The notes beneath the pieces are model-generated. The model was given only the letters and a program-made list of their open reading frames with translations. It was not told where the DNA came from and did no database searches. Of a stretch of DNA of 58,147 bases, positions 18,188 to 26,086 are shown piece after piece (position 1 is the stretch's first letter; each line of letters opens with the position of its first letter). The position numbers and the translations under genes are program-made. The DNA is from Verrucomicrobiaceae bacterium (GTDB taxonomy: Bacteria > Verrucomicrobiota > Verrucomicrobiia > Verrucomicrobiales > Akkermansiaceae), in NCBI GenBank assembly GCA_027484055.1, contig JAIXQH010000006.1, forward strand, positions 1 through 58,147. Reading direction: 5' to 3'.

Positions 18188-18975
18188 GCTGGCTCCGGCA
18201 GCGATCGGCGATTTTCGTCGGCCTAGTTTGTTGGCTCGCGGGGCTGACGCAGATTCATGCGGCCGCAGCACTTCCGCCCAGCCCGACGCCGTTTTACGTT
18301 CTGGATGAGGCAAAATGGCTGAGTCCAAACGCGTTTGATGCCTTGAATGAGAAACTCAAGGCTTACGAGCGCGAGTCATCTTCGCAAATCGTCGTGGCGA
18401 TTTTTCCGAAGATCCCGGACGGTGAGGAGCTATTCGATTTCAGCCAACGCTTGTTCGGATCTTGGAAAATCGGTCAGAAGGGCAAGGATAATGGAGCTCT
18501 GTTCCTGATCTTCGCCGCCGAGCGAAAAATGCGGATTCACACAGGCTACGGGTTGGAAGGCGTGCTTCCGGATGCTCGCTGCAAGCAAATCATCCAAGAC
18601 GTGGTTGCGCCACTGCTGCGCCAAGGAAATCGCGAGTCTGCCATCAATGCCGGTATCGATTCCATGATCGCCTCTGCCAAAGGCGAATACACCGGGACTG
18701 GCAAGACCCAGCTCGACAACTCGGGGCGTCACAACCCAGATTCTATAGGGATCTGGGTTGTGGTGTTTATCATCGCCTTCATCGCTATCAACATCGTCCG
18801 TGGATTCACTCGCGGCGGGCAAGATCGGCGCTTGAGATTACCCGGCGACACATGGATCGACCACAGCGGTTGGGGTGGCGGAGGCTGGGGTGGGGGAAGC
18901 TCCGGCGGCGGTGGCGGTGGATTTTCTGGCGGCGGCGGTAGCAGCGGCGGCGGTGGCGCAAGTGGGGGCTGGTAA
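18184..18975 (+). CDS. TPM domain membrane protein (YgcG-like)
   Basis: 263 residues. Signal peptide at ~1-27, TPM domain at ~35-165 (YVLDEAKWLSPNAFDALNEKL, GKDNGALFLIFAAERKMRIHTGYGLEGVLPDA), a membrane span at ~189-207 (IWVVVFIIAFIAINIVRGF), and a glycine-rich tail made of GGGG/S/W units. This is the standard YgcG architecture: an exported TPM domain tethered by one helix with a Gly-rich tail in the cytoplasm. Its role is unknown; TPM relatives act in photosystem II repair in plants. Start overlaps the LemA stop by 4 nt. Confidence 0.93.
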   Translation: MSWLRQRSAIFVGLVCWLAGLTQIHAAAALPPSPTPFYVLDEAKWLSPNAFDALNEKLKAYERESSSQIVVAIFPKIPDGEELFDFSQRLFGSWKIGQKGKDNGALFLIFAAERKMRIHTGYGLEGVLPDARCKQIIQDVVAPLLRQGNRESAINAGIDSMIASAKGEYTGTGKTQLDNSGRHNPDSIGIWVVVFIIAFIAINIVRGFTRGGQDRRLRLPGDTWIDHSGWGGGGWGGGSSGGGGGGFSGGGGSSGGGGASGGW

Positions 18976-18986
18976 AATGAAACCGA

Positions 18987-19415
18987 ATGAAAAAATTACA
19001 CTTTAGCCCTGAAGAAGAAGCCTTGCTGGTCGAGGAAATCCGCACGCAGGAAGCCCGAACCAGCGCGGAAATCCGCATCTGCATCACCGACAAGTTCATC
19101 TGGCGGCACGAGCGCTATGCGTGGCGCTTATTTGAAAAAGTCGGCATGAATCAGACCCGGCATCGGAACGGCGCATTGATCGTCATGATGCCGCGAATGA
19201 AAAAAGTCGTCATCCTCGGCGACTGTGGGCTACACGCAGTCGTCCCATCGGATTATTGGGAAAAAGCAGTGGCGGCTATGGTCCGGCAGATGCAGGAAAA
19301 TGGCCCTGTTGCAGCGCTCCGTGAAGGTCTCCGCCGACTTGGCGATACGCTCAGCGCCCATTGGCCACCGGAAATGGGCGATGTGAATGAGCTTCCCGAT
19401 GAGGTGTTGAAATGA
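18987..19415 (+). CDS. TPM domain protein, cytosolic
   Basis: 142 residues covering a single TPM domain (EEALLVEEIRTQEARTSAEIRICITD, RHRNGALIVMMPRMKKVVILGDCGLHAVV) with no signal peptide or membrane span. It is 11 nt behind the YgcG-like gene and completes the LemA-TPM-TPM operon. Such stand-alone TPM proteins commonly accompany the membrane form. Downstream, 19437-19458 can form an ACGGATG/CATCCGT hairpin without a T-run, a weak candidate for the end of the transcript. Confidence 0.88.
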   Translation: MKKLHFSPEEEALLVEEIRTQEARTSAEIRICITDKFIWRHERYAWRLFEKVGMNQTRHRNGALIVMMPRMKKVVILGDCGLHAVVPSDYWEKAVAAMVRQMQENGPVAALREGLRRLGDTLSAHWPPEMGDVNELPDEVLK

Positions 19416-19549
19416 GCATTTAGCCGCCGAACGACTACGGATGCCGTAAGTCATCCGTGTAGCACCGTGATTGGAAAGAATAAGGTGAAATCAAGGCGGC
19501 GACGCTAAAATACTGCATTCCAAAGGCTTACGTAAATCTAGCACGACGC

Positions 19550-19571
19550 AATGTGACAAATCTGTCACATT
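19550..19571. promoter_or_regulatory. Perfect inverted repeat upstream of thymidine phosphorylase
   Basis: AATGTGACA and TGTCACATT are separated by four bases, a perfect 9-bp dyad ending 52 nt before the phosphorylase start. It resembles a CRP-type half-site pair, but the spacing is 8 instead of 6 between TGTGA and TCACA. It could be an operator for a nucleoside-responsive repressor or a short hairpin. Lack of a T-run argues against a terminator. Confidence 0.4.
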
Positions 19572-19623
19572 ACCAAAAAAAGCCTTCACGGGACTGGGTT
19601 GAAATTCAACAGTTTCGTAACAC

Positions 19624-20865
19624 ATGCACGTCCCTACCTTGATCTCCCGGAAGCGCGAAGGTGAAGAACTATCGAGTATTGAGATCAAGGACTTGATCGA
19701 CGGCTACACCCGGGGCGAAGTGCCAGACTACCAGATGTCCGCCTTCGCGATGGCGGTGTTTTTCCGGGGAATGAGTCCTCGGGAAATCGCGACGCTCACC
19801 CACTGCATGATCGAAAGTGGAGACTGTTTTTCCTACCCCGTCGGCCACCCACCCGTCGTGGACAAGCATTCCACAGGCGGAATCGGAGATAAGGTCTCGC
19901 TCATTCTTGCACCGCTTGTGGCCTGTGCTGGAAATTGGGTGCCCATGGTTTCTGGCCGTGGACTCGGCATCACGGGTGGCACGCTCGATAAATTGGAGTC
20001 CATCCCCGGCTTTAAGGTGAACCTCAGCATGCCACAAGCGCTCGCCCAACTCGCTGAACTCGGCGTGGTCATGATGGGCCAGACCGAGAGATTTTGCCCG
20101 GCTGACAAAAAACTCTACGCCCTTCGAGATGTGACTGGCACCGTGCCATCCATCGCGATGATCACCGCTTCGATCATGTCCAAGAAATTGGCAGAATCTC
20201 TTGATCGCCTCGTTTTAGACGTCAAATACGGCAGCGGTGCATTCATGCAGACCCATGAGGATGCTCAAGCACTCGCGGACAGCATGATCGCCGTGGGCCG
20301 TGAAATGGGTGTTGAAGTCCACGCTGTCCTCAACCCCATGAGCGAGCCACTCGGCCAAGCGGTCGGAAATGCCTTGGAAATCATCGAATCTCTCGACTGC
20401 CTAGACGGCGCAGGCCCAGCCGATTTACGCGCCACCGTATTAGACCTAGCGGAGAAAATCGCCGGCTGCTCACGCGGGGACTTGGAGCGCCTTCTTGATG
20501 ACGGCTCCGCCCGTAGACGCTTTGACGCCATGGTCACGGCACAAGGCGGTAATATTGCCGATTTACCACGACTCGCAGAAATCCACTGTGCCGCAGTCAT
20601 TCGTGAATTGACCAGTACCTCCAGTGGGGTGGTTTCCGCGGTGAATGCTGGGCTCGTCGGTCAAGCTGTGCTCCAGCTCGGCGCTGGTCGGGCCAAGGCG
20701 AACGCCCCGGTGGATTTCGCCGTGGGCATGGATCGGCTGGTAAAATGTGGAGAAACCATCGCCGCAGGACAGGTGATTTGCCGGATTCACGCCCAGACAG
20801 AAGCGGATTATCGAATGGCAGCTGCGATGATGGAGAAGGCCGTAGAAATCTCACGCATTGATTGA
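19624..20865 (+). CDS. deoA: Thymidine / pyrimidine-nucleoside phosphorylase
   Basis: 413 residues. It splits thymidine or other pyrimidine nucleosides with phosphate, giving the free base and (deoxy)ribose-1-phosphate for salvage. The phosphorylase signature SGRGLGITGGTLDKLES is intact, as are the phosphate-binding KHSTGGIGDK and the MITASIMSKK segment. A C-terminal domain (ANAPVDFAVGMDRLVKCGETIAAGQ) matches the PYNP beta domain. Length is slightly below the ~430-440 of E. coli DeoA and Bacillus Pdp. Sequence alone does not tell whether it prefers thymidine or also uridine. It stands alone, without other deo genes, behind the inverted repeat at 19550-19571. Confidence 0.94.
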   Translation: MHVPTLISRKREGEELSSIEIKDLIDGYTRGEVPDYQMSAFAMAVFFRGMSPREIATLTHCMIESGDCFSYPVGHPPVVDKHSTGGIGDKVSLILAPLVACAGNWVPMVSGRGLGITGGTLDKLESIPGFKVNLSMPQALAQLAELGVVMMGQTERFCPADKKLYALRDVTGTVPSIAMITASIMSKKLAESLDRLVLDVKYGSGAFMQTHEDAQALADSMIAVGREMGVEVHAVLNPMSEPLGQAVGNALEIIESLDCLDGAGPADLRATVLDLAEKIAGCSRGDLERLLDDGSARRRFDAMVTAQGGNIADLPRLAEIHCAAVIRELTSTSSGVVSAVNAGLVGQAVLQLGAGRAKANAPVDFAVGMDRLVKCGETIAAGQVICRIHAQTEADYRMAAAMMEKAVEISRID

Positions 20866-20925
20866 TTTTCTCTGTTGCCAAACCCGAATGAACCGGATTA
20901 GGTTCCGCCCGCCGCGGGCAAAAAA

Positions 20926-20996
20926 AGCCTCATAGTGTAATGGTAACACCCCGGATTTTGATTCCGTTATTCTAGGTTCGAGCCCTAGTGAGGCTA
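20926..20996 (+). tRNA. tRNA-Gln (anticodon TTG)
   Basis: The acceptor stem AGCCTCA (20926-20932) pairs fully with TGAGGCT (20989-20995), and A20996 is the discriminator. The T arm CTAGG-TTCGAGC-CCTAG is perfect. The anticodon loop TTTTGAT at 20956-20962 shows TTG at 20958-20960, hence Gln. The first pair of the anticodon stem (C20951, T20967) is a mismatch. CCA is not encoded. Confidence 0.95.
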
Positions 20997-21109
20997 CTTT
21001 CCCATGTTCCCGCTGCCGTCCGGTGGAGCTTGATCCTGAGAGTGGCGGCCTTGGCCAAACAATCTGCGCTGCGGCTTGCATGATGCATCTCTGGCCATCA
21101 CTCTGCGCC

Positions 21110-21328
21110 ATGCGGATCTACCAAGACGAAGTTTACCAAAAAGGCGAAAAATCCATCCGCATCATCCGGCTGGACCGCTACGAAGTCGAATTCAAGACCA
21201 CCCTCGGCGACCTGAAAGGCGAGGGGACCATCGCGACCTTGGCCAAAAAAGAATTCTGCCGCCTGCTCAAAGGAATGACCCTCCGCGCGCCGCTTAAAAA
21301 AGACGCGTCAGCCAGCGAGACGCCTTAA
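21110..21328 (+). CDS. Small hypothetical protein
   Basis: 72 residues from the ATG at 21110 (MRIYQDEVYQKGEKSIRIIRL). The frame opens farther upstream at 21023, but that part lies just after the tRNA and looks non-coding. The chain is charged and lysine-rich with alternating beta-like segments (DRYEVEFKTTLGDLKGEGTIATLAKKEF) and no membrane span, so a small cytosolic protein. No family recognised. Its 3' end overlaps the end of the convergent DUF2809 gene by 35 nt. Confidence 0.6.
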   Translation: MRIYQDEVYQKGEKSIRIIRLDRYEVEFKTTLGDLKGEGTIATLAKKEFCRLLKGMTLRAPLKKDASASETP

Positions 21329-21689
21329 TTTCTAAGCAAAAAGCCAGCGCCACCCCCACGCTGTAGGCGATGAGATCCGGCCAATTAAACGTCGATCCCA
21401 GCACTAAATGACCGAGCCTCGTTCGGCGAATCTCTCGCAGCCACGGCTCTTGGATCATCTGCGAAAATTCCACGCCATACGCCGCCAATAAGGTGATCAA
21501 TGCTAGGCGCCATGGGCTAATTCGAGGCATTAGAATTCCTAGTCCGAGGTAAAGCATCGTGGCCCACAGCGCGTCTCCGGGGTATTTTCCCAGCATGGAC
21601 TTTAGGTGGACCTCACGCGTCGCAAGGCCCAGGCCGATGACTCCCAGTACGGCTAGGCTATAAATTACTCGATTTCGAGGCAGTTGCAT
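21294..21689 (-). CDS. DUF2809 membrane protein
   Basis: 131 residues with four hydrophobic segments, at ~9-24, 38-55, 58-74 and 104-122. The DUF2809 pattern is clear: GDALWATMLYLGLGILMP, then EFSQ, then an arginine stretch with G-HLVLGSTFNWPDLIAYSVG. It is an inner-membrane protein of unknown function. The gene is 6 nt downstream of the ABC ATPase gene on the same strand and overlaps the convergent small ORF ending at 21328. Confidence 0.88.
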   Translation of the reverse strand: MQLPRNRVIYSLAVLGVIGLGLATREVHLKSMLGKYPGDALWATMLYLGLGILMPRISPWRLALITLLAAYGVEFSQMIQEPWLREIRRTRLGHLVLGSTFNWPDLIAYSVGVALAFCLEIKASRWLTRLF

Positions 21690-21695
21690 GGGTGG

Positions 21696-22484
21696 CTATA
21701 GGGCCGCTCGGACGTCACACCAGCCATCTGACCATGTGACGTTAAGTGGCACTTGATAGAGTTCGCTCAGATTTTCAGCGGTAAGGATTTCATGTTTCAT
21801 TCCGTCCGCGAAAATCTCGCCATTTTTCAACAAAATCACCCGTTCCATCTCGGGTAAAATCTCGCCGGGATGATGCGTGACCAAGATTAAGTCCCGCCCG
21901 CAGCCCACCAATTCGCGGAGCGTGACCGTCAGCTGCAGCGCCGCTGCGAAATCGAGTGCGGTGGACGGCTCATCTAGCACCAAGACTTCCGGTTCGTGGA
22001 CCAGCGCCCGGGCGATTAAAATCCGCCGCCGCTCCCCAGATGAGAGGCTGCCAAACGCTCGATCCGCCAGTTCTCCGACCGCCATTTGCTCCATCGCGCG
22101 ACGTGCACGGGCTTGGTCCGTCTTGGAAAATCGCATCTCACGTGTCCGACCATAGGCACCGCGCAGTGAGGATAGCACGGCGTCTCGTGTCAGCTCATCC
22201 GGGTGAAATCGTGACACTTCCTCCGGCATTACCACGCCCATTCGGTGCCGAATCTCCTCCAAGGACCAGCACGCGTCACCGAACAAGCGACACTGCGAAG
22301 CCGGATCCGCTTCAGGCCGCACCTCGCCGGTAAGGAGTTTCAAAAGGGTGCTTTTCCCCGCCCCATTCGGCCCCAAAATCGCAACGCTCTGCCCCTGCTC
22401 CAAGCGCAGTGAAAAGTCCCGCAGTGCCAGCGTTTCACCGCGCCAGACCCTTGCGTTTACGAGATCGAAAATCGGTTCCTGCAC
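21696..22484 (-). CDS. ABC transporter ATP-binding protein
   Basis: About 262 residues from the GTG at 22484. The frame stays open to 22571, but the upstream part (cysteine- and glycine-rich) is not typical of the family, so the start is a judgement. Walker A (GPNGAGKST), the signature LSSGERRR, Walker B (VLVLDEPSTALD) and the switch histidine (VTHHPGE) are all present. Residues around MPEEVSRFHPDELT form the Q-loop region. It resembles ModF/YlmA-type stand-alone ATPases more than importer subunits. No permease is adjacent, so substrate is unknown and the partner must lie elsewhere. It probably shares a transcript with the DUF2809 gene. Confidence 0.88.
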   Translation of the reverse strand: MQEPIFDLVNARVWRGETLALRDFSLRLEQGQSVAILGPNGAGKSTLLKLLTGEVRPEADPASQCRLFGDACWSLEEIRHRMGVVMPEEVSRFHPDELTRDAVLSSLRGAYGRTREMRFSKTDQARARRAMEQMAVGELADRAFGSLSSGERRRILIARALVHEPEVLVLDEPSTALDFAAALQLTVTLRELVGCGRDLILVTHHPGEILPEMERVILLKNGEIFADGMKHEILTAENLSELYQVPLNVTWSDGWCDVRAAL

Positions 22485-22648
22485 GGGCTTAGGAATAGCC
22501 CTAACGTCGCCTACGCCGCAACCACTTCCACACGTGGGATAAAACCGAGTTGATTCAACAGTTCCTCGCAATCTTGTAGGGCATGGAAGTTGGAAACTGA
22601 CGCCGCGGCCAGTGGCCTTTGTATTTGTTTCTCATTGGTCATCAATCA

Positions 22649-22689
22649 GATGCCGACTTGAAAAATGGTTTTATTGGTAAGTCGGCATC
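22649..22689. promoter_or_regulatory. 11-bp inverted repeat upstream of the transglutaminase operon
   Basis: GATGCCGACTT (22649-22659) and AAGTCGGCATC (22679-22689) are exact inverted copies with a 19-nt spacer, ending 25 nt before the start of the first transglutaminase gene. The position suits an operator or a leader hairpin. No T-run follows. Confidence 0.45.
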
Positions 22690-22714
22690 GAAGGTGCTAT
22701 TTGGAACTCAGCTT

Positions 22715-25700
22715 ATGTCGATCCACGTTGCCCTGCATCACCGCACCAGTTATCAATACGAACGCCCCGTCGAACATGGGGCCCATGTGGTAAGGCTCCG
22801 CCCCGCTCCCCATTGCCGGTCTAATGTGTTGGCCTACAGTTTGAAAGTCGGCCCGGAAGAGCATTTCATCAACTGGCAGCAAGATCCGCAGGCGAATTAC
22901 CTCGCCCGCTTGATGTTTCCAAAGCCGATGGATCGTTTGGACATCGTGGTGGACTTGGTGGTGGAGATGTCAGTTCAGAACCCCTTTGATTTCTTCCTAG
23001 AGCCGACTGCGGAACAATTCCCCTTCGCCTACGATGCCGAGCAAGCCCACGAGCTCGCGCCTTTCCTTCTTGCTCCCGAGCCGGGACCGCTCATGAAGGG
23101 TCTGGTCGAGAAATTCGTCGGGAAAACCGGCCGCACCATCGACGTGCTGGTGGAAATGAACTCCACCATTCAGCACGCGATCGACTACAAAATCCGGATG
23201 GAGCCGGGCGTGCAGTCGCCTGAGGAAACCTTGGAACTCGCCTCTGGCTCATGCCGTGACTCGGCGTGGTTGTTCGTCAATCTCCTGCGCCATCTCGGTC
23301 TGGCAAGCCGCTTTGTTTCGGGCTATCTCATTCAGCTGAAGCCAGATGTGAAATCGCTCGATGGCCCAGTCGGCTCAGAAATCGACTTCACCGACCTTCA
23401 CGCCTGGACCGAGGTGTATCTCCCCGGCGCGGGCTGGATCGGCTTCGACCCGACCTCCGGCCTCCTTGCGGGTGAGGGCCACTTGCCGCTCGCTTGCTCG
23501 CCGGACCCCACCAGCGCGGCTCCTGTCACCGGCGGGGTCGAGCCTTGTGAATCGACGATGGAGCATGAAATGACGGTCACCCGGATTTACGAATCCCCCC
23601 GGACGACGCTGCCCTATCAGGATGAAGAGTGGCAGAAAATTTTGGCCACAGGCCATAAGATCGACGAGGACTTGGAGACCATGGACGTGCGCCTAACGAT
23701 GGGCGGCGAGCCGACGTTTATCTCGATGGATGACTTCGACGGTGACGAGTGGAACACCTCTGCCGTGGGGCCGACTAAGCGGCTGTTATCCGGGCAGCTC
23801 ATCAAGCGCCTGCGGGCCAAGTATGCGCCCGGGGGATTGTTATTTTATGGTCAGGGAAAATGGTATCCCGGTGAGGTTTTACCACGCTGGACGCTCGCCT
23901 GCTACTGGCGGAAAGATGGCCACCCGATCTGGGAAGATGACTCACTCATCGCCGACGAAGCGCAGGATTATGGTCACGACGTGGCGGATGCGAAGCGCTT
24001 CGGCACCGCGCTCAGTGGAGCACTCGGCGCGGACCCTAAGTGGATGATGCCGGCCTACGAAGACGCACTTTATTACATGTGGCGGGAAAAGCGCTTGCCG
24101 GCCAACGTCGATCCCCTGAAATCCAATTTAAAGGACAAGGGCGAGCGCGAGCGTTTCACTCGCTTGTTTGACCAAGGAATCGACGAATGTGTCGGCTACG
24201 CCCTACCGCTTGAACGGCGGACGACCGCACAAGGTCCACGCTGGACGAGTGGTCCATGGTTCCTGAGAGATCAGACCCTATTCCTGCTTCCGGGCGATTC
24301 GCCGATGGGGTATCGCTTGCCGCTCGATTCGCTGCCCTGGGTGAAGGAATCCGAGTTCCCCTATCACATCCCGCAAGATCCGACTCGCAGTGTCCCGGCG
24401 TTTCCCCAGACCCCAGGCAGCACATTGGCTTACCAACGCCGCGAGCTTGAAAAAGTCACCGCTCGGCTTGACCGGGAAGGGGATAATTCCACGGAGAATC
24501 GTCCATGGGAGCGCCGTCCTGATGAGCAGGAATCCGCATCTTGGATCACTCGTAGCGCACTCTGCATCGAGCCGCGCGATGGCCGCTTGCACATTTTCCT
24601 CCCTCCGGTCAATGAAACCGAAGATTTTCTCGATCTCGTGGCCACCATCGAGCGGACGGCGAAATCCCTTAAAATGCCGATCATTCTAGAAGGCACCGCG
24701 CCCTCGTATGATTCGCGGATCGACGTGGTGAAAGTCACTCCCGACCCCGGCGTGATCGAAGTGAACCTCCACCCAGCCGCTTCGTGGGATGCCTTGGTGA
24801 AAAACACCTCTATCCTCTACGAAGAGGCGCATCTGTGCCGCTTGGCGACTGAGAAATTCATGATCGACGGTCGTCATTGCGGCACCGGCGGGGGAAACCA
24901 CATCATCATCGGCGGGGCGACCCCGTCGGACAGCCCGTTGCTGCGGCGGCCTGATTTACTGCGGAGCATGATCACTTTTTGGAATCACCATCCGTCGCTG
25001 AGCTACCTCTTTTCCGGCCTTTTCGTCGGGCCCACCTCGCAGGCACCCCGCGTCGACGAGGCGCGGAATGACTCAATTCACGAGCTGGAAGTCGCCTTCA
25101 AAACGCTTGAAGGCATCGGCACCCCATCGCCATGGCATGTGGACCGGGCGTTCCGGAACTTACTCATCGACCCTACGGGAAATACCCACCGCGCGGAGTT
25201 CTGCATCGACAAACTCTACAGCCCAGACAGTGCCACTGGCCGTCTCGGTCTCTTGGAAATGCGGAATTTCGAAATGCCGCCGCATTATCAAATGAGCCTC
25301 GCGCAGCATCTCGTCCTCCGTGGGCTGGTGGCGCGTTTCTGGAATGAGCCGTATACCAAGCCGCTGGTCCGCTGGGATAGCGAAATCCACGACCGCTGGA
25401 TGCTGCCGCATTTCGTATGGCAGGATTTCTGCGATGTGCTCGGGGATTTGCGTGAGCATGGCTACCGAATTGAGGATGAGTGGTTTGCGCCGCATTTGGA
25501 GTTCCGTTTTCCACGGATCGGCGAGTTCACCCAGCAGGGAATCGAGTGCGAGTTGCGCCATGCCATCGAGCCATGGCATGTGCTCGGTGAAGAGGGAGCC
25601 GCCGGTGGTGCGGTGCGCTATGTGGACAGCTCGGTGGAGCGGATGCAGTTGCTGGTGCGCGGCCTTACTGGGGAGCGCCATTCCATCACCTGCAACGGGG

Positions 25701-26050
25701 TCCGGGTGCCGCTTTGTCCCACTGGCACGCATGGAGAATTTGTCGCCGGCGTGCGCTACCGCGCATGGCAACCGCCGAACTGCCTGCACCCGACGATCCC
25801 GTCGCATGCGCCGTTGGTGTTCGATCTGCATGACTCGTGGAATGAGCGTTCGCTAGGTGGCTGCACCTATTTCGCCGCCCATCCCGGTGGCCGCAGTCAT
25901 GAAAGTTTCCCGGTCAATTCGTATGAAGCAGAGTCGCGCCGTTTGGCTCGGTTCTTCGAGCACGGACACACGGGTGGGAAAATGCAGATCCGGGAGGCAC
26001 CATCTAGCCCAGATTTTCCCTTCACGCTGGACTTGCGGATGATCCCATAG
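22715..26050 (+). CDS. Transglutaminase-like / DUF2126 putative amidoligase
   Basis: 1111 residues from the ATG at 22715 (MSIHVALHHRTSYQYERPVE), the usual start of this family. Residues ~1-90 are the transglutaminase N-terminal domain and ~150-260 the catalytic core with C180 (SGSCRDSAW), H229 (DLHAWTEVY) and D245 (GFDPTSG) all present. The remaining ~800 residues are DUF2126 (VRLTMGGEPTFIS, GTGGGNHIIIGGATPSDSPLLRRPDLLRSM), classed as a putative amidoligase. Predicted role: cleaving and forming amide bonds on peptides or on a peptide-tagged product. It leads a tight three-gene operon with a circularly permuted ATP-grasp/alpha-E protein and a second transglutaminase. The substrate is unknown. 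Confidence 0.92.
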   Translation: MSIHVALHHRTSYQYERPVEHGAHVVRLRPAPHCRSNVLAYSLKVGPEEHFINWQQDPQANYLARLMFPKPMDRLDIVVDLVVEMSVQNPFDFFLEPTAEQFPFAYDAEQAHELAPFLLAPEPGPLMKGLVEKFVGKTGRTIDVLVEMNSTIQHAIDYKIRMEPGVQSPEETLELASGSCRDSAWLFVNLLRHLGLASRFVSGYLIQLKPDVKSLDGPVGSEIDFTDLHAWTEVYLPGAGWIGFDPTSGLLAGEGHLPLACSPDPTSAAPVTGGVEPCESTMEHEMTVTRIYESPRTTLPYQDEEWQKILATGHKIDEDLETMDVRLTMGGEPTFISMDDFDGDEWNTSAVGPTKRLLSGQLIKRLRAKYAPGGLLFYGQGKWYPGEVLPRWTLACYWRKDGHPIWEDDSLIADEAQDYGHDVADAKRFGTALSGALGADPKWMMPAYEDALYYMWREKRLPANVDPLKSNLKDKGERERFTRLFDQGIDECVGYALPLERRTTAQGPRWTSGPWFLRDQTLFLLPGDSPMGYRLPLDSLPWVKESEFPYHIPQDPTRSVPAFPQTPGSTLAYQRRELEKVTARLDREGDNSTENRPWERRPDEQESASWITRSALCIEPRDGRLHIFLPPVNETEDFLDLVATIERTAKSLKMPIILEGTAPSYDSRIDVVKVTPDPGVIEVNLHPAASWDALVKNTSILYEEAHLCRLATEKFMIDGRHCGTGGGNHIIIGGATPSDSPLLRRPDLLRSMITFWNHHPSLSYLFSGLFVGPTSQAPRVDEARNDSIHELEVAFKTLEGIGTPSPWHVDRAFRNLLIDPTGNTHRAEFCIDKLYSPDSATGRLGLLEMRNFEMPPHYQMSLAQHLVLRGLVARFWNEPYTKPLVRWDSEIHDRWMLPHFVWQDFCDVLGDLREHGYRIEDEWFAPHLEFRFPRIGEFTQQGIECELRHAIEPWHVLGEEGAAGGAVRYVDSSVERMQLLVRGLTGERHSITCNGVRVPLCPTGTHGEFVAGVRYRAWQPPNCLHPTIPSHAPLVFDLHDSWNERSLGGCTYFAAHPGGRSHESFPVNSYEAESRRLARFFEHGHTGGKMQIREAPSSPDFPFTLDLRMIP

Positions 26051-26086
26051 AGCCTGTGTCGAGCGCAGCAGCGCTTTCATCGATTC

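Noticed and set aside
20905..20927. GC-rich hairpin followed by seven A before tRNA-Gln, as a terminator
   Set aside because: On neither strand is the stem followed by a T-run in the correct direction.
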